Shown: positions 12,051 through 24,208, numbered from the stretch's first letter. The stretch: DNA of 64,000 bases from Bathymodiolus brooksi (GCA_963680875.1 OY804589.1:21968413-22032412); one strand, 5' to 3'. A program made the numbers and translations. The notes: generated by a model not told the origin, from the letters alone.

Positions 12051-14656
12051 AGTGTCGAAACACTGGCTACTGGGTAGATGATAACTCCGGAGACTAATAG
12101 TCCACCATTAGAGGTATCAATCTAGTGATAGTAACACTGACTACTGGGTAGATGATACCTCCAGAGACTAATAGTCCACCAGCAGAGGTATCAACCTAGT
12201 GATATTAACACTGACTACTGGGTAGATGATACCTCCGGAGACTAATAGTCCACCTCCAGAGGTATCAACCTAGTGATAGTAACACTGACTACTGGGTAGA
12301 GGATACTTCCGGAGACTAATAGTCCACCAGTAGAGGTATCAACTTAGTGATAGTAACACTGACTACTGGGTAGATGATACCTCCCGAGACTAATAGTCCA
12401 CCAGCAGAGGTATCAACTTAGTGATAGTAACACTGACTACTGGGTAGATGATACCTCCGGAGACTAATAGTCCACCAGCAGAGGTATCAACCTAGTGATA
12501 ATAACACTGGCTACTGGGTAGATGATACCTCCGGAGACTAATAGTCCACCAGCAGAGGTATCAACCTAGCGATAGTAACACTGACTACTGGGTAGATAAT
12601 ACCTCCGGAGACTAATAGTCCACCATTAGAGGTATCAACCTAGTGATAGTAACACTGACTACTGGGTAGATGATACCTCCAGAGACTAATAGTCCACCAG
12701 CAGAGGTATCAGCCTAGTGATATTAACACTGACTACTGGGTAGATGATACCTCCGGAGACTAATAGTCCACCTCCAGAGATATCAACCTAGTGATAGTAA
12801 CACTGGCTACTGGGTAGATGATACCTCCGGAGACTAATAGTCCACCAGCAGAGATATCAACCTAGTGATAGTAACACTGGCTATGGGGTAGATGATACCT
12901 CCGGAGACTAATAGTCCACCAGCAGAGATATCAACCTAGTGATAGAAACACTGACTACTGGGTAGATGATACCTCCGGAGACTAATAATCCACCAGCAGA
13001 GGTATCAACCTAGTGATAGTAACACTGACTACTGGGTAGATGATACCTTCAGGGACAAATAGGCCACCAGTAGAGGTATCAACCTAGTGATAGTAACACT
13101 GATTACTGGGTAGATGATACCTCCCGAGACTAATAGTCCACCAGCAGAGGTATCAACCTAGTGATAGTAACACTGGTTACTGGGTGGATGATACCTCCGG
13201 AGACTAATAGTTCACCAGCAGAGGTATCAACCTAGTGATAGTAACACTGACTACTGGGTAGATGATACCTCCGGAGACTAATAGTCCACCAGCAGAGGTA
13301 TCAACCTAGTAATAATAACACTGGCTACTGGGTAGATGATACCTCCGGAGACTAATAGTCCACCAGCAGAGGTATCAACCTAGCGATAGTAACACTGACT
13401 ACTGGGTAGATAATACCTCCGGAGACTAATAGTTCACCATTAGAGGTATCAACCTAGTGATAGTAACACTGACTACTGGGTAGATGATACCTCCAGAGAC
13501 TAATAGTCCACCAGCAGAGGTATCAACCTAGTGATATTAACACTGACTACTGGGTAGATGATACCTCCGGAGACTAATAGTCCACCTCCAGAGATATCAA
13601 CCTAGTGATAGTAACACTGGCTACTGGGTAGATGATACCTCCGGAGACTAATAGTCCACCAGCAGAGATATCAACCTAGTGATAGTAACACTGGCTACTG
13701 GGTAGATGATACCTCCGGAGACTAATAGTCCACCAGCAGAGATATCAACCTAGTGATAGAAACACTGACTACTGGGTAGATGATACCTCCGGAGACTAAT
13801 AATCCACCAGCAGAGGTATCAACCTAGTGATAGTAACACTGACTACTGGGTAGATGATACCTTCAGGGACAAATAGTCCACCAGTAGAGGTATCAACCTA
13901 GTGATAGTAACACTGATTACTGGGTAGATGATACCTCCGAAGACTAATAGTCCACCAGCAGAGGTATCAACCTAGTGATAGTAACACTGGTTACTGGGTG
14001 GATGATACCTCCGGAGACTAATAGTTCACCAGCAGAGGTATCAACCTAGTGATAGTAACACTGACTACTGGGTAGATGATACCTCCGAGACTAATAGTCC
14101 ACCAGCAGTGGTATCAACCTAGTGATAGTAACACTGGCTACTGGGTAGATGATACCTCCGGAGACTAATAATCCACCAGCAGAGGTATCAACCTAGTGAT
14201 AGTAACACTGACTACTGGGTAGATGATACCTTCAGGGACAAATAGTCCACCAGTAGAGGTATCAACCTAGTGATAGTAACACTGATTACTGGGTAGATGA
14301 TACCTCCGAAGACTAATAGTCCACCAGCAGAGGTATCAACCTAGTGATAGTAACACTGGTTACTGGGTGGATGATACCTCCGGAGACTAATAGTTCACCA
14401 GCAGAGGTATCAACCTAGTGATAGTAACACTGACTACTGGGTAGATGATACCTCCGGAGACTAATAGTCCACCAGCAGTGGTATCAACCTAGTGATAGTA
14501 ACACTGGCTACTGGGTAGATGATACCTCCGGAGACTAATAGTCCACCAGCAGAGGTATCAACCTAGTGATAGAAACACTGACTACTGGGTAGATGATACC
14601 TCAGGAGATTAATTGTCCACCAGCAGAGGTATCAACCTAGTGATAGTAATAAAAAC
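12051..14656. repeat. 74-bp minisatellite array with an 11-unit higher-order period
   Basis: About 35 units of a 74-bp repeat. Each unit holds gatacctc and, about 25 bases on, gaggtatc: exact reverse complements that can form an 8-bp hairpin stem. Between them lies the palindrome ctccggag. Unit variants recur exactly 814 bases apart (11 x 74): 'cctagcgatag' at 12565 and 13379, and 'cttcagggacaaatag' at 13047 and 13861. The last part repeats a 5-unit block (13861 to 14230). The array ends in 'gtaataaaaacgta'. It lies in the receptor intron between TSP1 exon 1 and Ig exon 3. Confidence 0.95.
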
Positions 14657-15238
14657 GTAAATAAAACCAAATGAGAAATTGATTCTGAAAGCCGACGTTT
14701 GTTGTGTGAAAATATTACGTTTCATCTCTGGAAAAGTGGATGACGTTATATCCCTTAAGGTAAAATTATATCGGTCCTGGAAACGGTTTCCACTGTTTTC
14801 CTGCGTTTGGATGGTATTCCAGTGTCTTAGATATATCATTCTGGTTTCCGGGTCTTCTGGTAATATATTAGGTTCAATAGACGGACTGTTGGAAGACAGG
14901 GGACTGTGAATTCGTCTTCTTTTTGCATGACTATTGGAAGGTCTAGGTTCGGGGGAAGCGGTTCTCAGAACTATCATCCTTGGCCTCACTTCATTTCTTT
15001 CCTGGAGAGCTCGGTCACGGAGCATGTTTTCCCTTTTATTACAAAATTGACCACAAACGGGACAGGTAGTTTAGTAGTTGTGGGATTCCTCGTGGCGTTT
15101 ATTATTATCGGGACGATTGAATTCTTTTCCGCAGATGTTGCAGGAATATGCTTGAGAAGATTGGACGTGGGTTTTCATGTGTCTAGTGATATTGGGCTTC
15201 TCCGTAAACTGGTTCCCACATTTGTCACACAAATACTT
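14609..15238 (-). CDS. C2H2 zinc-finger exon, cut by a stop and by the minisatellite
   Basis: After acceptor cgtttcag the frame encodes two standard C2H2 fingers (YLCDKCGNQFTEKPNITRH..., then YSCNICGKEFNRPDNNKRH...), each C-x2-C-x12-H-x3-H, then an in-frame TAA at 15071. The same frame continues with a third cysteine pair (TCPVCGQFC), about 85 ordinary-looking residues and a hydrophobic block (AFRINFSFGF), before running into the 74-bp repeat and ending at 14609. The long version resembles N-terminal regions of some large mobile-element proteins, possibly Polinton-type; this is inference. With the stop, the product is a 62-residue two-finger protein. Confidence 0.7.
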
Positions 15239-15257
15239 CTGAAACGATAAATTAGAA

Positions 15258-15470
15258 ATAAGGGTAATAACAAAATTACCGAACTCCGAACAATCTTACA
15301 AAGGGAAAGTCAAAACTCATAAGTATACAAACAGACAAAATCAGTCAACAACCGGAAAACTGTGAAAACCGTAATGACCCTGACTTGGTACAGGCATTGC
15401 TAAAGAAATGGTGCGTTGAATCAGATTTTAAAGCGCCAAACCTCACGCTTTCATTACGGCTCAAAGGTCT
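15258..15470. repeat. Interspersed repeat D, copy 1
   Basis: Contains 'ggtaataacaaaattaccgaa', 'gggaaagtcaaaactcataag', 'cctgacttggtacaggcatt' and 'atggtgcgttgaatcagattttaaagcgccaaacctc'-like parts. The same modules occur at 45204-45450, and the first 90 bases again at 17330-17420. From memory this is a very abundant bivalve repeat. It sits in the intron just upstream of the zinc-finger exon. Confidence 0.7.
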
Positions 15471-15896
15471 CGGCTGTCACTATAACAGTATTTATAACAA
15501 TACTGGAACAAAATAAGTAAAATAGTTGTCAAAGCAGTACCAAATTCAGTGAAGTAAATGTCAAAAAAAATTACGTCACACATGCTATCTTTGGGTAAAA
15601 TTGCAGTTGTATTGTTATTGCTGATTTGAGATTTGATTGTCTTTTTGTTTGTGTGATGCATATATTTAGTGGAATGACTAGATCCCTTCTTTAGTCTGGT
15701 AGCTTGTGTGTTTCTTTTTTTCTTGGTCTCCTTATCTACTCGTGTATCTAAATACGTAGTAATGATTCCCAACGGAGCCTCGTTATTTGTCCTTCCTGTT
15801 TTTATTAACCATACTATATTTAATAGTTATGTTTCATTTATCAAACCCAATGGAGCTTTGATTAAAATGTAAAACACATAATAAAAAAATACTTAC

Positions 15897-15929
15897 GTTA
15901 TTTTTATCCATCTTCATGCTTACTTGAAC
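15897..15929 (-). CDS. Start exon of the nested two-finger gene
   Basis: A 33-base exon with acceptor tcttttccag and a consensus donor gtaagt. It contains the first ATG of the unit (at 15917) and encodes MKMDKNN. It leaves in phase 0, which is exactly what the zinc-finger exon at 15238 needs, giving MKMDKNN followed by KYLCDKC. Two further upstream segments with good splice sites lack any ATG and would be 5' untranslated exons. Confidence 0.65.
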
Positions 15930-16205
15930 CTGGAAAAGAATGCATATTTAATAAGACTACATTACATACCACCTGTCCTACTTCACCGAAAATCGATTAA
16001 GAACTGAATGACATTAATAAAACTACACCCATTCGGGCTTATACACTTGACGTAATGCATTCTTTTAAAATTATAACAATATGTAGTAAGATTGTTCAAA
16101 TAACTCGTAACGTATTTCATTTTTCTGAAAGATTCATACTAAAAGTAAAAACTTTACAATATGTAGCAAATGGAAAACCATAGTACAAAACGAAAATAAT
16201 CTTAC

Positions 16206-16264
16206 CTTTAGCAATATGTAAACTTTCCTCGTTTCTTCTTTTATTTGTATAAATTCTTTGTATT
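16206..16264 (-). other. Putative 5' untranslated exon of the nested zinc-finger gene
   Basis: 59 bases between acceptor tttttcag and donor gtaaga, with no ATG on the minus strand. A second segment with a donor gtaagc ends at 16666 and extends upstream to about 16735. Together with the exons at 15897 and 15238 they give a plausible four-exon transcript. Confidence 0.45.
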
Positions 16265-16665
16265 CTGAAAAAAGACGTTACGTTACACAATCATCAGAAT
16301 TTGGGAAATAATACTAAGAAAAGAGCAATTGTAGAAAACTTGTTAAAATAAATAGTACCAACAAAAAATAATGGTACCTTAATTTTTTCTGAAAAGCAAC
16401 GGGTTTGATTTTCAAAAATCTTTAAATAGTTTGAAGGAAATTATGAGAATATTGATTAAAACGTGTAAATGGGAAACAGATGTTCTCCATAGAAAACAAA
16501 ATGTCACAATACGATCAGTCATTTTACAAGACAATTGATTTTTATAAAATGGAAGACTGTTTCCTGAATTAAAAATCAACGTGTGAAAAGACTACATCTA
16601 TTAATTTGAAAACAGGAGATAATACTGATTAAAATATGTGAGTATAGTAGGATTGAGATGCTTAC

Positions 16666-17140
16666 CTTTGTTCGAATATAAATTCTCCACTATATTCCTC
16701 AAGATAAACACATCCTGTCAATATGAAAGTTGGAGCGAAAATGCCGATTTTCAAGTTGGAAAATACAAAGGTTAACATTTGAATTTGATTGGACGAAAGA
16801 AAGGGATTCAACGAATGGTCAAAATAAATGGTACGAACGCTCTCATTGGACATATAAGGAGAACCGTGGTTGGCTAATGGAAAGGGGGGTTGTGGCCTAT
16901 GGGAAACTCCCAAAAGTCTCCGAGTTGACCCCGAGGTGCTTCCGAAGAAAAAATGCTGGGAAAACCCGGTGAGAAAAAAGGCGGGGGAATTATCTCCCTT
17001 ACACTTCCCGCTACGTCACTTCATATAAGTCATTTCTGGTCACTTCCGGTGATGCAATTTCTGGTCACTTCCGATGACGTCATTTCCGGGGACTTCCGGT
17101 GAGACCACTTCCGGTGATGTCATTTCCGGTGAAGTCACTG
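16666..17140 (-). promoter_or_regulatory. Candidate promoter and first exon of the nested zinc-finger gene
   Basis: The donor at 16665 (gtaagc) marks the end of a first exon. Upstream of it, 17029-17140 is an unusually GC-rich short tandem array of 'cacttccggtgatgtcatttccgg'-like units. The units contain repeated ACCGGAAGT-type (ETS) sites and a TGACGTCA (CRE-type) site at about 17076. Clustered ETS and CRE sites are typical of TATA-less animal promoters. Whether they drive this unit is inference. Confidence 0.4.
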
Positions 17141-17194
17141 TTCCTCACCACTCCTCGTCAAATACGCGCCCGATTCAACATGACATACAACTAA

Positions 17195-17288
17195 CGGAAT
17201 ACGAACTCACAACGTCAGTGGTGATAAGCACTGATTGTACCGGTAGTTGTATATCTAACTACCGCACGATCACGACAACGACAGCCCC
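17195..17288 (-). mobile_element. SINE family A, 5' part only
   Basis: Minus-strand head 'gtcgttgtcgtgatcgtgcggtagtt' through the box B region (gttgtgagttcgta); the 3' half is missing. It adjoins the flank that is duplicated from 11727-12050. Confidence 0.75.
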
Positions 17289-17680
17289 TGTTAAATATCG
17301 GATGTCAATTTATTCCATATAATATTGTAAATAAGGGTAATAACAAAATTACCGAAATCCGAACAATCTTACAAAGGGAAAGTCAAAACTCATAAGTATA
17401 TAAACAGACAAAATCAGTAATATAGCATCCTACACTATAATAATAAAAACGTAGATATAAATTTGTTTACTCACTAGGCGATTTTCCAATACTCTCCATT
17501 ATGTACGCTCACATGCAAAAGATTGGAAAACCAAATAAAAAACATCTATTGGAGTAAGAACACAGTAAGGGCATAAACAGGATAGCCAACAATCGGGCTA
17601 TGGTCACATATGCCCGAGGGGGGAGAACAATAGTCTTAGTAATAATTACATTATTTAGTAACTGTATAATTTCAATATAC
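17289..17680. repeat. Second copy of the 11.7 kb flank, with an inserted repeat D head
   Basis: Same modules as 11727-12050 in the same order. At 17330-17420 it is interrupted by the first 90 bases of repeat D ('aaataagggtaataacaaaattaccgaa...gacaaaatcagt'), which are nearly identical to 15256-15346. The duplication therefore predates this insertion. Confidence 0.8.
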
Positions 17681-18380
17681 GATTAAACGCATTTTTTCCG
17701 GAGTTTATTTATGTGTAACCTGGACCAATTCACTCACAAACAAATAAAAATCCTTATTATTCTGTGACTAAGTTTTTTTTCATTTGTTTTGAAAATTTAC
17801 CTTTGGGAATCCCCAGTACGCATACATACATTCCATTGAAGTGTGTCGGCCATCAATAATAAAATGCACTAACCTTGTTTTTCTACATTGATAACTAGAC
17901 GGTGATGTAATTAAGTTACTGATATTTTCCAATTTGATGGCATTGTACATTTAGCTACTCAAGAATGTAAAATGCTCACACAATCGTAACATAAATCAAT
18001 AACCAGCTTGTGTCAATCAGCGTCCCTTGTAAACAACGTCACAGGATGACGATATATTACAAAAGTCAGAGTCGATAGATGGTAGTCTTAAGTATTTTTT
18101 CTTGAATTTTTTTTCATCACAACAATACAATCTTTTTTATCATTGACATTTATTTATTTTTTTTCATATCTAACAATAATTGTCGATTATTAACAATAAA
18201 TACTGTTTATTTTATCTTTCCTTATTATCGGGAATCCAAGCCGCCATTTTGCTTACATTACGAAAAAAGTAGTCCGTGAACATTGTCTCTCGAAAAATAA
18301 ACTGACAAAAACCCCACCTCCATAAGCGCTTATACCCAATCAGAGTATAGGATTTCTAATTATGTAAATCATATCAGAAT
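17681..18380. other. Gene-free intron stretch
   Basis: AT-rich, with long T runs around 18100-18170. No exon or element was identified. Confidence 0.5.
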
Positions 18381-18384
18381 TATT

Positions 18385-19386
18385 TATGAGTATATCTAAT
18401 AAGCCATGTCAGTGTCGAAACAGTGGCTACTGGGTAGATGATACCTCCGGAGACTAATAGTCCACCTGTAGAGGTATCAACCTAGTGACAGTAACACTGA
18501 CTACTGGCTGGATGATACCTCTGGAGACTAATAGTCCACCTGCAGAGGTATCAACCTAGTGATAGTAACACTGGCTACTGGGTAGATGATACCTCCGGAG
18601 ATCAATAGTCCACCAGCAGAGGTATCAACTTAGTGATAGTAACACTGACTACTGGGTCGATGATATCCCCGGAGACTAATAGTCCACCAGTAGAGGTATC
18701 AACCTAGTGATAGTAACACTGACTACTGGGTCGATGATACCTCCGGAGACTAATAGTCCACCAGCAGAGGTATCAACCTAGTGATAGTAACACTGACTAC
18801 TGGGCCGATGATACCCCCGGAGACTAATAGTCCACCAGCAGAGGTATCAACCTAGTGATAGTAACACTGACTACCGGGTAGATGATACCCCCGGAGATCG
18901 ATAGTCCACCAGCAGAGGTATCAACCTAGTGATAGTAACACTGACTACTGGGTCGATGATACCCCCGGAGACTAATAGTCCACCAACAGAGGTATCAACC
19001 TTGTGATAGTAACACTGACTACTGGGTAGATGATACCTCAGGAGACTAATAGTCCACCAACAGAGGTATCAACCTAGTGATAGTAACACTGACTACTGGG
19101 TAGATGATACCTCCGGAGACTAATAGTCCACCAACAGAGGTATCAACCTAGTGATAGTAACACTGACTACTGGGTAGATGATACCTCCGGAGACTAATAA
19201 TCCACCAGCAGAGGTATGAACCTAGTGATAGTAACACTGGCTACTGGGTAGATGATATCTCCGGAGACTAATAGTCCACAAGCAGAGGTATCAACCTAGT
19301 GATAGTAACACTGACTACTGGGTAGCTGATACCTCCGGAGACCAATAATCCACCAGCAGAGGTATCAACCTAGAGGTAGTAATAAA
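18385..19386. repeat. Second 74-bp minisatellite array, about 13 units
   Basis: Same unit as at 12051, with the same lead-in ('gtatatctaataagccatgtcagtgtcgaaaca') and the same exit ('agtaataaaaacgtagatatcaa'). Shared lead-in and exit around a variable number of units suggest a mobile element with a minisatellite core, such as the pearl or Helentron-type elements known from oysters, rather than a simple expansion. That comparison is from memory. Confidence 0.9.
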
Positions 19387-20380
19387 AACGTAGATATCAA
19401 GTTTAGTGTGCATGACCTTTGTAGGGTACGCTCATTATTTACACAATATAATATACTTAAGCTAAAACTAATAAAATGTTACAAATATCTGTTAAATATA
19501 TGCTTTCAATGTATTCCCTATAATATAATAACATAGCATGCAACATTGTAATAAGTTCTGTTTTTCATAACCGCTATGTTTGTGGATGGACATGATGATT
19601 AATTGGTGTTAGGTCAATTTTAAGCATCAAGAATAATTTTCAAATCTACAAAGTATACATACACAATTATACAAATATAGCATCGTGGTTAGTAAGTAAT
19701 AGACTATCGATATTACCTGTTTTTATGGTGAATTTATTCGTATGAGGCAGACTTCATACAGTGTCTTCTCAAGAAAAACGAAAAGAAGCTAGCCCGATCA
19801 TTTAATTTCACGTTCCGCTATTTAGATTATGTCCTTTCACTAAATAATTCTAGGTTTGGTGATTTCGTTGATCGCATCTATCCCATTGAGCTTGAAATAA
19901 AGGATACCACAGTTACAGATAGGTCTGCTTCATACAATGACCTACACCTCGACATTGACACTGAGAGGAGATAAAGAACGAAACATTACGACAAAAGAAA
20001 TGATTTCAATTTTCCCATTGTGAACTTTCCATTTATATGTAGCAACATTCGAGCAGCACCTGCATATGAAGTATATATCTCTCAGTTGATACGATATTCC
20101 AGAGCTTGTTATTTCTACCAGGATTTCCTTGATAGAAGGTTGCTGCTAACAAGGAAGCTACTGAACCAATGGTTCCTCTTAGTTAACTAAAGTTTTATTT
20201 AAGAAGGGTATGTCGATAGAAGATGATATTATTGCCAATATTATATAATCACAAAAAAAACGCTTATACCTATTTTTTATATAGAAAACGTTGTGTATTG
20301 TATTCATATTATATACTAGTACTTGAGTAAAACTTTTGAAAACCTTATCTTGTGCAATAAATGCCTATCACAACTAAAGT
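19387..20380. other. Gene-free intron stretch
   Basis: Around 19740-20200 there is a faint, stop-riddled protein-like stretch on the plus strand (for example near 'tcaagaaaaacgaaaagaagctagcccgatc') that could be a decayed retroelement reverse transcriptase, but no usable frame remains. Confidence 0.35.
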
Positions 20381-20574
20381 AGTGAGTTCGAACCCCGTTC
20401 ATGGAGAGGCGTACTCGAAACAACATTATGTGATACATTTGTCAGTGACTTGCGGTAGGTCGGTTGTTTTCTCCGGGCACTCCGGTTTCCTCCACCAATA
20501 AAACTGACCGCGACGCTATAACTCAAATATTGTTGAAAGCGGCGTTAAACACCATAAACCAAACTTGAAATTCT
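20381..20574 (+). mobile_element. SINE family A, 5'-truncated
   Basis: Begins at box B (gagttcgaaccccgttcatgg) and runs through 'gtactcgaaacaacattatg', 'ctccgggcactccggtttcc' and 'aaagcggcgttaaacaccataaaccaaac'. It has the best-kept 3' end of the family in this window. Confidence 0.85.
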
Positions 20575-21189
20575 TGAAGCTTGTTTTTCTAATAACATTG
20601 GCTCAATTATTCATTGCAGATAGTGTATGTACTGTTTGAACACGAAATGCATTAGAAAACTGTACTTTTTTCCAGAAATAATAAATATATACTTGTAAGT
20701 TGTAAACTATTCCCAGGATATGTTATTCACACAGACTAATGAAGCTGCTGTTGAAAACAAAATGGGACGATTCCCTAATGTATATACATGTATATATACT
20801 GAGCAAGCAAAGCTTAGCAACAAATATTTTTAATTTTATATTTTCAAAAATAATTTAGATTTCATTACATAGCAATAAATATATTGTCCTAACAAACAAT
20901 AACAACAATAAATAGGAACATGAACGTACACAAAATCGTAATTCACAAACTTCCTGATTTGCAATACGTGACACATGATGAATTTACACATAAATCCACA
21001 GTGTCAGTATCTTGTCCACACCCCGTTGGCAGTAATGGTAGCTCTACATCGTTTTTGCATGCCTCTGATGATTTGTTGGAACTTGTACTTGTACTTGTAC
21101 TTGAACTTGTTCTATTCAATGATGAGCACATTTTCCAATTCATGCAAGGAGTTAAATGGATGATGATTCTCTCGAATTTATCTGTTTAA

Positions 21190-22001
21190 CATGTTAAATA
21201 GGAGCCAGATCAGGGAAACGACTCGGCCAGGGTAATACATTAACATTTTTGGCCTGTAAAAAGTTCACGGAGAGACGCGATGTGTGTGACCAAGCATTCT
21301 CCTGCTGAAAGACAAAACGATAGTTTCTGTGCATGAACGGCATCACGACAGGGCGTAAATGTCAACGCAGTAGGCTGCGCATTCAGTGTTTGTCTTATCA
21401 TCGTCAAATTGGTATTTCCTGCGTAATGCACTCCTCCCAACAACAGTAATTAACTGCCACCAACGCGGTCAACTGGCATAACACAAGCCGCCGCAAAGCG
21501 TTCACCAGGCCTTCTCCAGACACGAATGCGACCATCTGCAAACTTTAGTGTGAATTGAGATTCATCCGAAAAAAGTACTGTCTTCCAGTTTCGGTGCAAT
21601 TGCTGATTTGTCCATGCGTGTCGCTGTATTTTGTGGTGGACAGTTAACTCCATACCTTTATGTGGTCTTCTTGATTTGAAACGACAAGCTTTAAGTTTAT
21701 TGCGGACTGCTTGCGCGGATGTACAGACTCCAGTTGCTCTCCGTACTCTGTCAACAATCCTTGTTGCTGGTAAGAAGCGGTCACAACCTGCTGTGATCCT
21801 GATGTAACATTCTTCTCTTGCAGTGAGACGTTTTGGTCTAGCTGATGTTGGCATATCCTTAGCTGTGCCAGTGGTCCTGCAACGTTGTGCTAACCCCCAT
21901 GTGGTTGTATGGTGAACATCAAATGACACAGCAACGTCATTTACGGTCATTCCGCCTTCCAACATACCGATCGTGGTCATTACGGTGCCCCATAAATCTT
22001 T
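21190..22001 (-). pseudogene. Tc1-type transposase pseudogene
   Basis: A minus-strand frame carries the N-terminal helix-turn-helix region (GMLEGGMTVNDVAVSFDVH), the second DNA-binding segment (TAREECYIRI) and the first catalytic Asp (VLFSDESQFTLKF), then RVWRRPGERF and CVMPVDRVGGS. An in-frame TAA follows at the Tc1 GG-S/VMVW position. A later frameshift moves the rest (FVFQQENAWSHTSRLS, NVLPWPSRFPDLAPI) to another frame. The second catalytic position reads QQENA, Glu where Tc1 has Asp, and the frame stops just before the third acidic residue. The element is dead. Confidence 0.93.
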
Positions 22002-22529
22002 TGGTTGCAAGAAATATGTTTTTCTTCTATTTTGAACCTTATTCAAGAACAAATTGTCGATGAAATAAATTTTCGGAAAGCATAAGCAGGTAAGACAAGT
22101 AAAAAAACCTATTGCATGTGCAGCTGATTTAGCATTGATTAGCCATATGATGTCTATAATATTCATAGACGCAAAATGTGAAAAAAAAACTAATATGCGA
22201 AAAAAAATTGTGTTGCTAAGTTTTTTTAATTCAGTATATCATATGTACTCTTTGAAATTTATCCTGGTACTATTTTCAATATGCATACTGCATGTTATTA
22301 ACAATCTGGGTATACCTTTACAAAATTTAATTTGCAGATTGCTGATGCTTTGTTGTGGGGAAAACATTTTATGACGTTTTACTTTTGTTGTATATTGCAT
22401 AAGCTTTTTGAAACAAGAAATGCTCACTATCACTGAATCATTTGTAAGAAATCTATTTATACTTGTAGGATTTTCAATATTTATCTTCTATGTTATTCTC
22501 ACAGATTTATGATGAAAAAACATACCTAG

Positions 22530-22538
22530 GTTGATTGA

Positions 22539-22587
<49 letters not shown>

Positions 22588-22835
22588 GCATAACGCCAAT
22601 GCTAAGCAATATTTCTGCTAAAAATCAAGCCGGAGTACCCGGAGATAACCACCGGCCATGGACAATCAACTGGTAAACTTTTTCACTTGCGGCTGCAATT
22701 CGAGTGCACCTTATTTTGTAATTTACAAAGCCTTGCGCGAAACCACGCCGTTATGGTGATAGGTTTGCATGAGGTGTTAGGTAATCCAACTACCTAGTTT
22801 AAAGAACCACCCGGGCCATCGGGCCCTTGGGAAGA
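22530..22835 (-). mobile_element. SINE with (TTGA)n tail, family C
   Basis: On the minus strand: a tRNA-like head with 'aactaggtagttggattacc', a body with 'ctccgggtactccggctt' (shared with family A) and 'gcattggcgttatgcaca', then about 12 tetranucleotide repeats (22530-22585). The tail identifies the 3' end. Confidence 0.75.
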
Positions 22836-24208
22836 CTGTAGAGGGAAAAACATTTAATATTTTACTCATCTTACATATTTTATATACTTCTTTTAAAAAA
22901 CTAAAATTGTTGAAGTATGAAAGCTTAAATGAGAAAAAGTAAATCGTTTGACTCACTGTATATATTACACGCATTTGAAGGGGAAAAAAAACAAAAAAAA
23001 CAGGTTTAATGTTTTTCCCTCCTAAAAAGGTGTTTTTTTTGCCGAAAAAAAGAAAATTGTATTTACTTTCTCCTTTATGTGATCAAAGATAAGGAAGATA
23101 CACCTGCCTCTTTGTGTGTGTGTTGTTTTATTTTTTACAAATTGTATATATTTAATTTCTTGTTATTGTAATTACTGCGATCAACCCTAGTGTTTTATGT
23201 AGAAATGTCCAACATTTCATCAATTGTTTAGAAAGTTTTACATACAAACAACATAAGAAATCAATATTTCTCATTTCCACGGAAAATACTATACATAAAG
23301 AATGATCTTAAAACAGCAGTTGTCTAATGTATATTTTTTCTTAGACAACTCAATGTTCCATCGTTTATGAAGCTAAATAACATTTTGTGTCCGATGACTT
23401 ATTCATGTTATTGTCTCAGTCCAATACCGTCAATAAATTATGTACGGACCCTTGATCTGTAAATAATAAATGATGTAAATACTGTGATAATATGTGTCTT
23501 CGCATAACCTGGTACTGTGATGAACAAATTATGTAGATATGGTGATAATATGTGTCTCTGTGATACCTACATTTTGGAAATACCGCGATATTATGTGCCT
23601 GTTTAATACCTGACCTGTGATTTAATAATTATGTAAATATTGTGAACATATCGTTATGCATCTTTTTAGTAAGGACTTGTCATCACTGTTTTGTTATTGA
23701 TAATCTAATTAGGATACCAATTTTATAGTCTTTGGTTTGACCCGATCGGGGCTAGAAGCCATGATCTAACTTCAATTCAGTCGAGACCAACATGGTAACT
23801 ATAACACCACGAATGTGGCTAAGTGAGCAGAAATCGTATTAGTGTTCAGTATGATGAAGGATAACTAAAGATTATTACTGACTACTAGAAAAAGTATTGC
23901 TGATTGAGCAAATAAAATAATTTTTTAATCGTTGTTCCCTCACGTGGAAATACAAACATGATGTAGGGTTATTATTTATAGTTACATACAGTAGAATTTA
24001 TCCCATCTTACAATTTGGTGTCTCGGGTTGTGACACTCAATAATATGTTTTACATGTAAACGAGTTGCTTGACGAACAGTAATATTTGATCAGTCAAAAG
24101 TCGGAAACAAACATTCACAATATAACATCATTTTATTTTTGTATTGCTTCCGAATTACTCATTAATTCGTATCTAATTTGATTTCTTTCTCTTATCTACT
24201 GTACATAC
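22836..24208. other. Intron stretch with a SINE fragment
   Basis: Between the family C SINE and the Ig exon at 24209 only a SINE B head (23729-23812) is recognisable. Weak direct repeats (tgtgataatatgtgtct, 23480-23620) suggest a decayed minisatellite. Confidence 0.45.
23729..23812 (-). mobile_element. SINE family B, head only
   Basis: The minus strand reads 'gtggtgttatagttaccatg', 'ggtctcgactga' and 'gatcgggtcaaaccaaag', matching the 5' part of the copy at 6464. Confidence 0.65.

Noticed and set aside
12051..14656. CRISPR-like array
   Set aside because: Unique spacers are absent. The 74-bp units are contiguous tandem copies in an animal intron.
16730..16972. 80-codon plus-strand frame in the promoter-like region
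   Set aside because: Overlaps the putative first exon on the other strand. The composition (Arg/Lys/Trp) is that of GC-richer noncoding DNA.
20943..21189. Frames on both strands rich in Ser/Thr or Leu
   Set aside because: Caused by a hexamer repeat (cttgta)n near 21078-21115. No domain in either strand.
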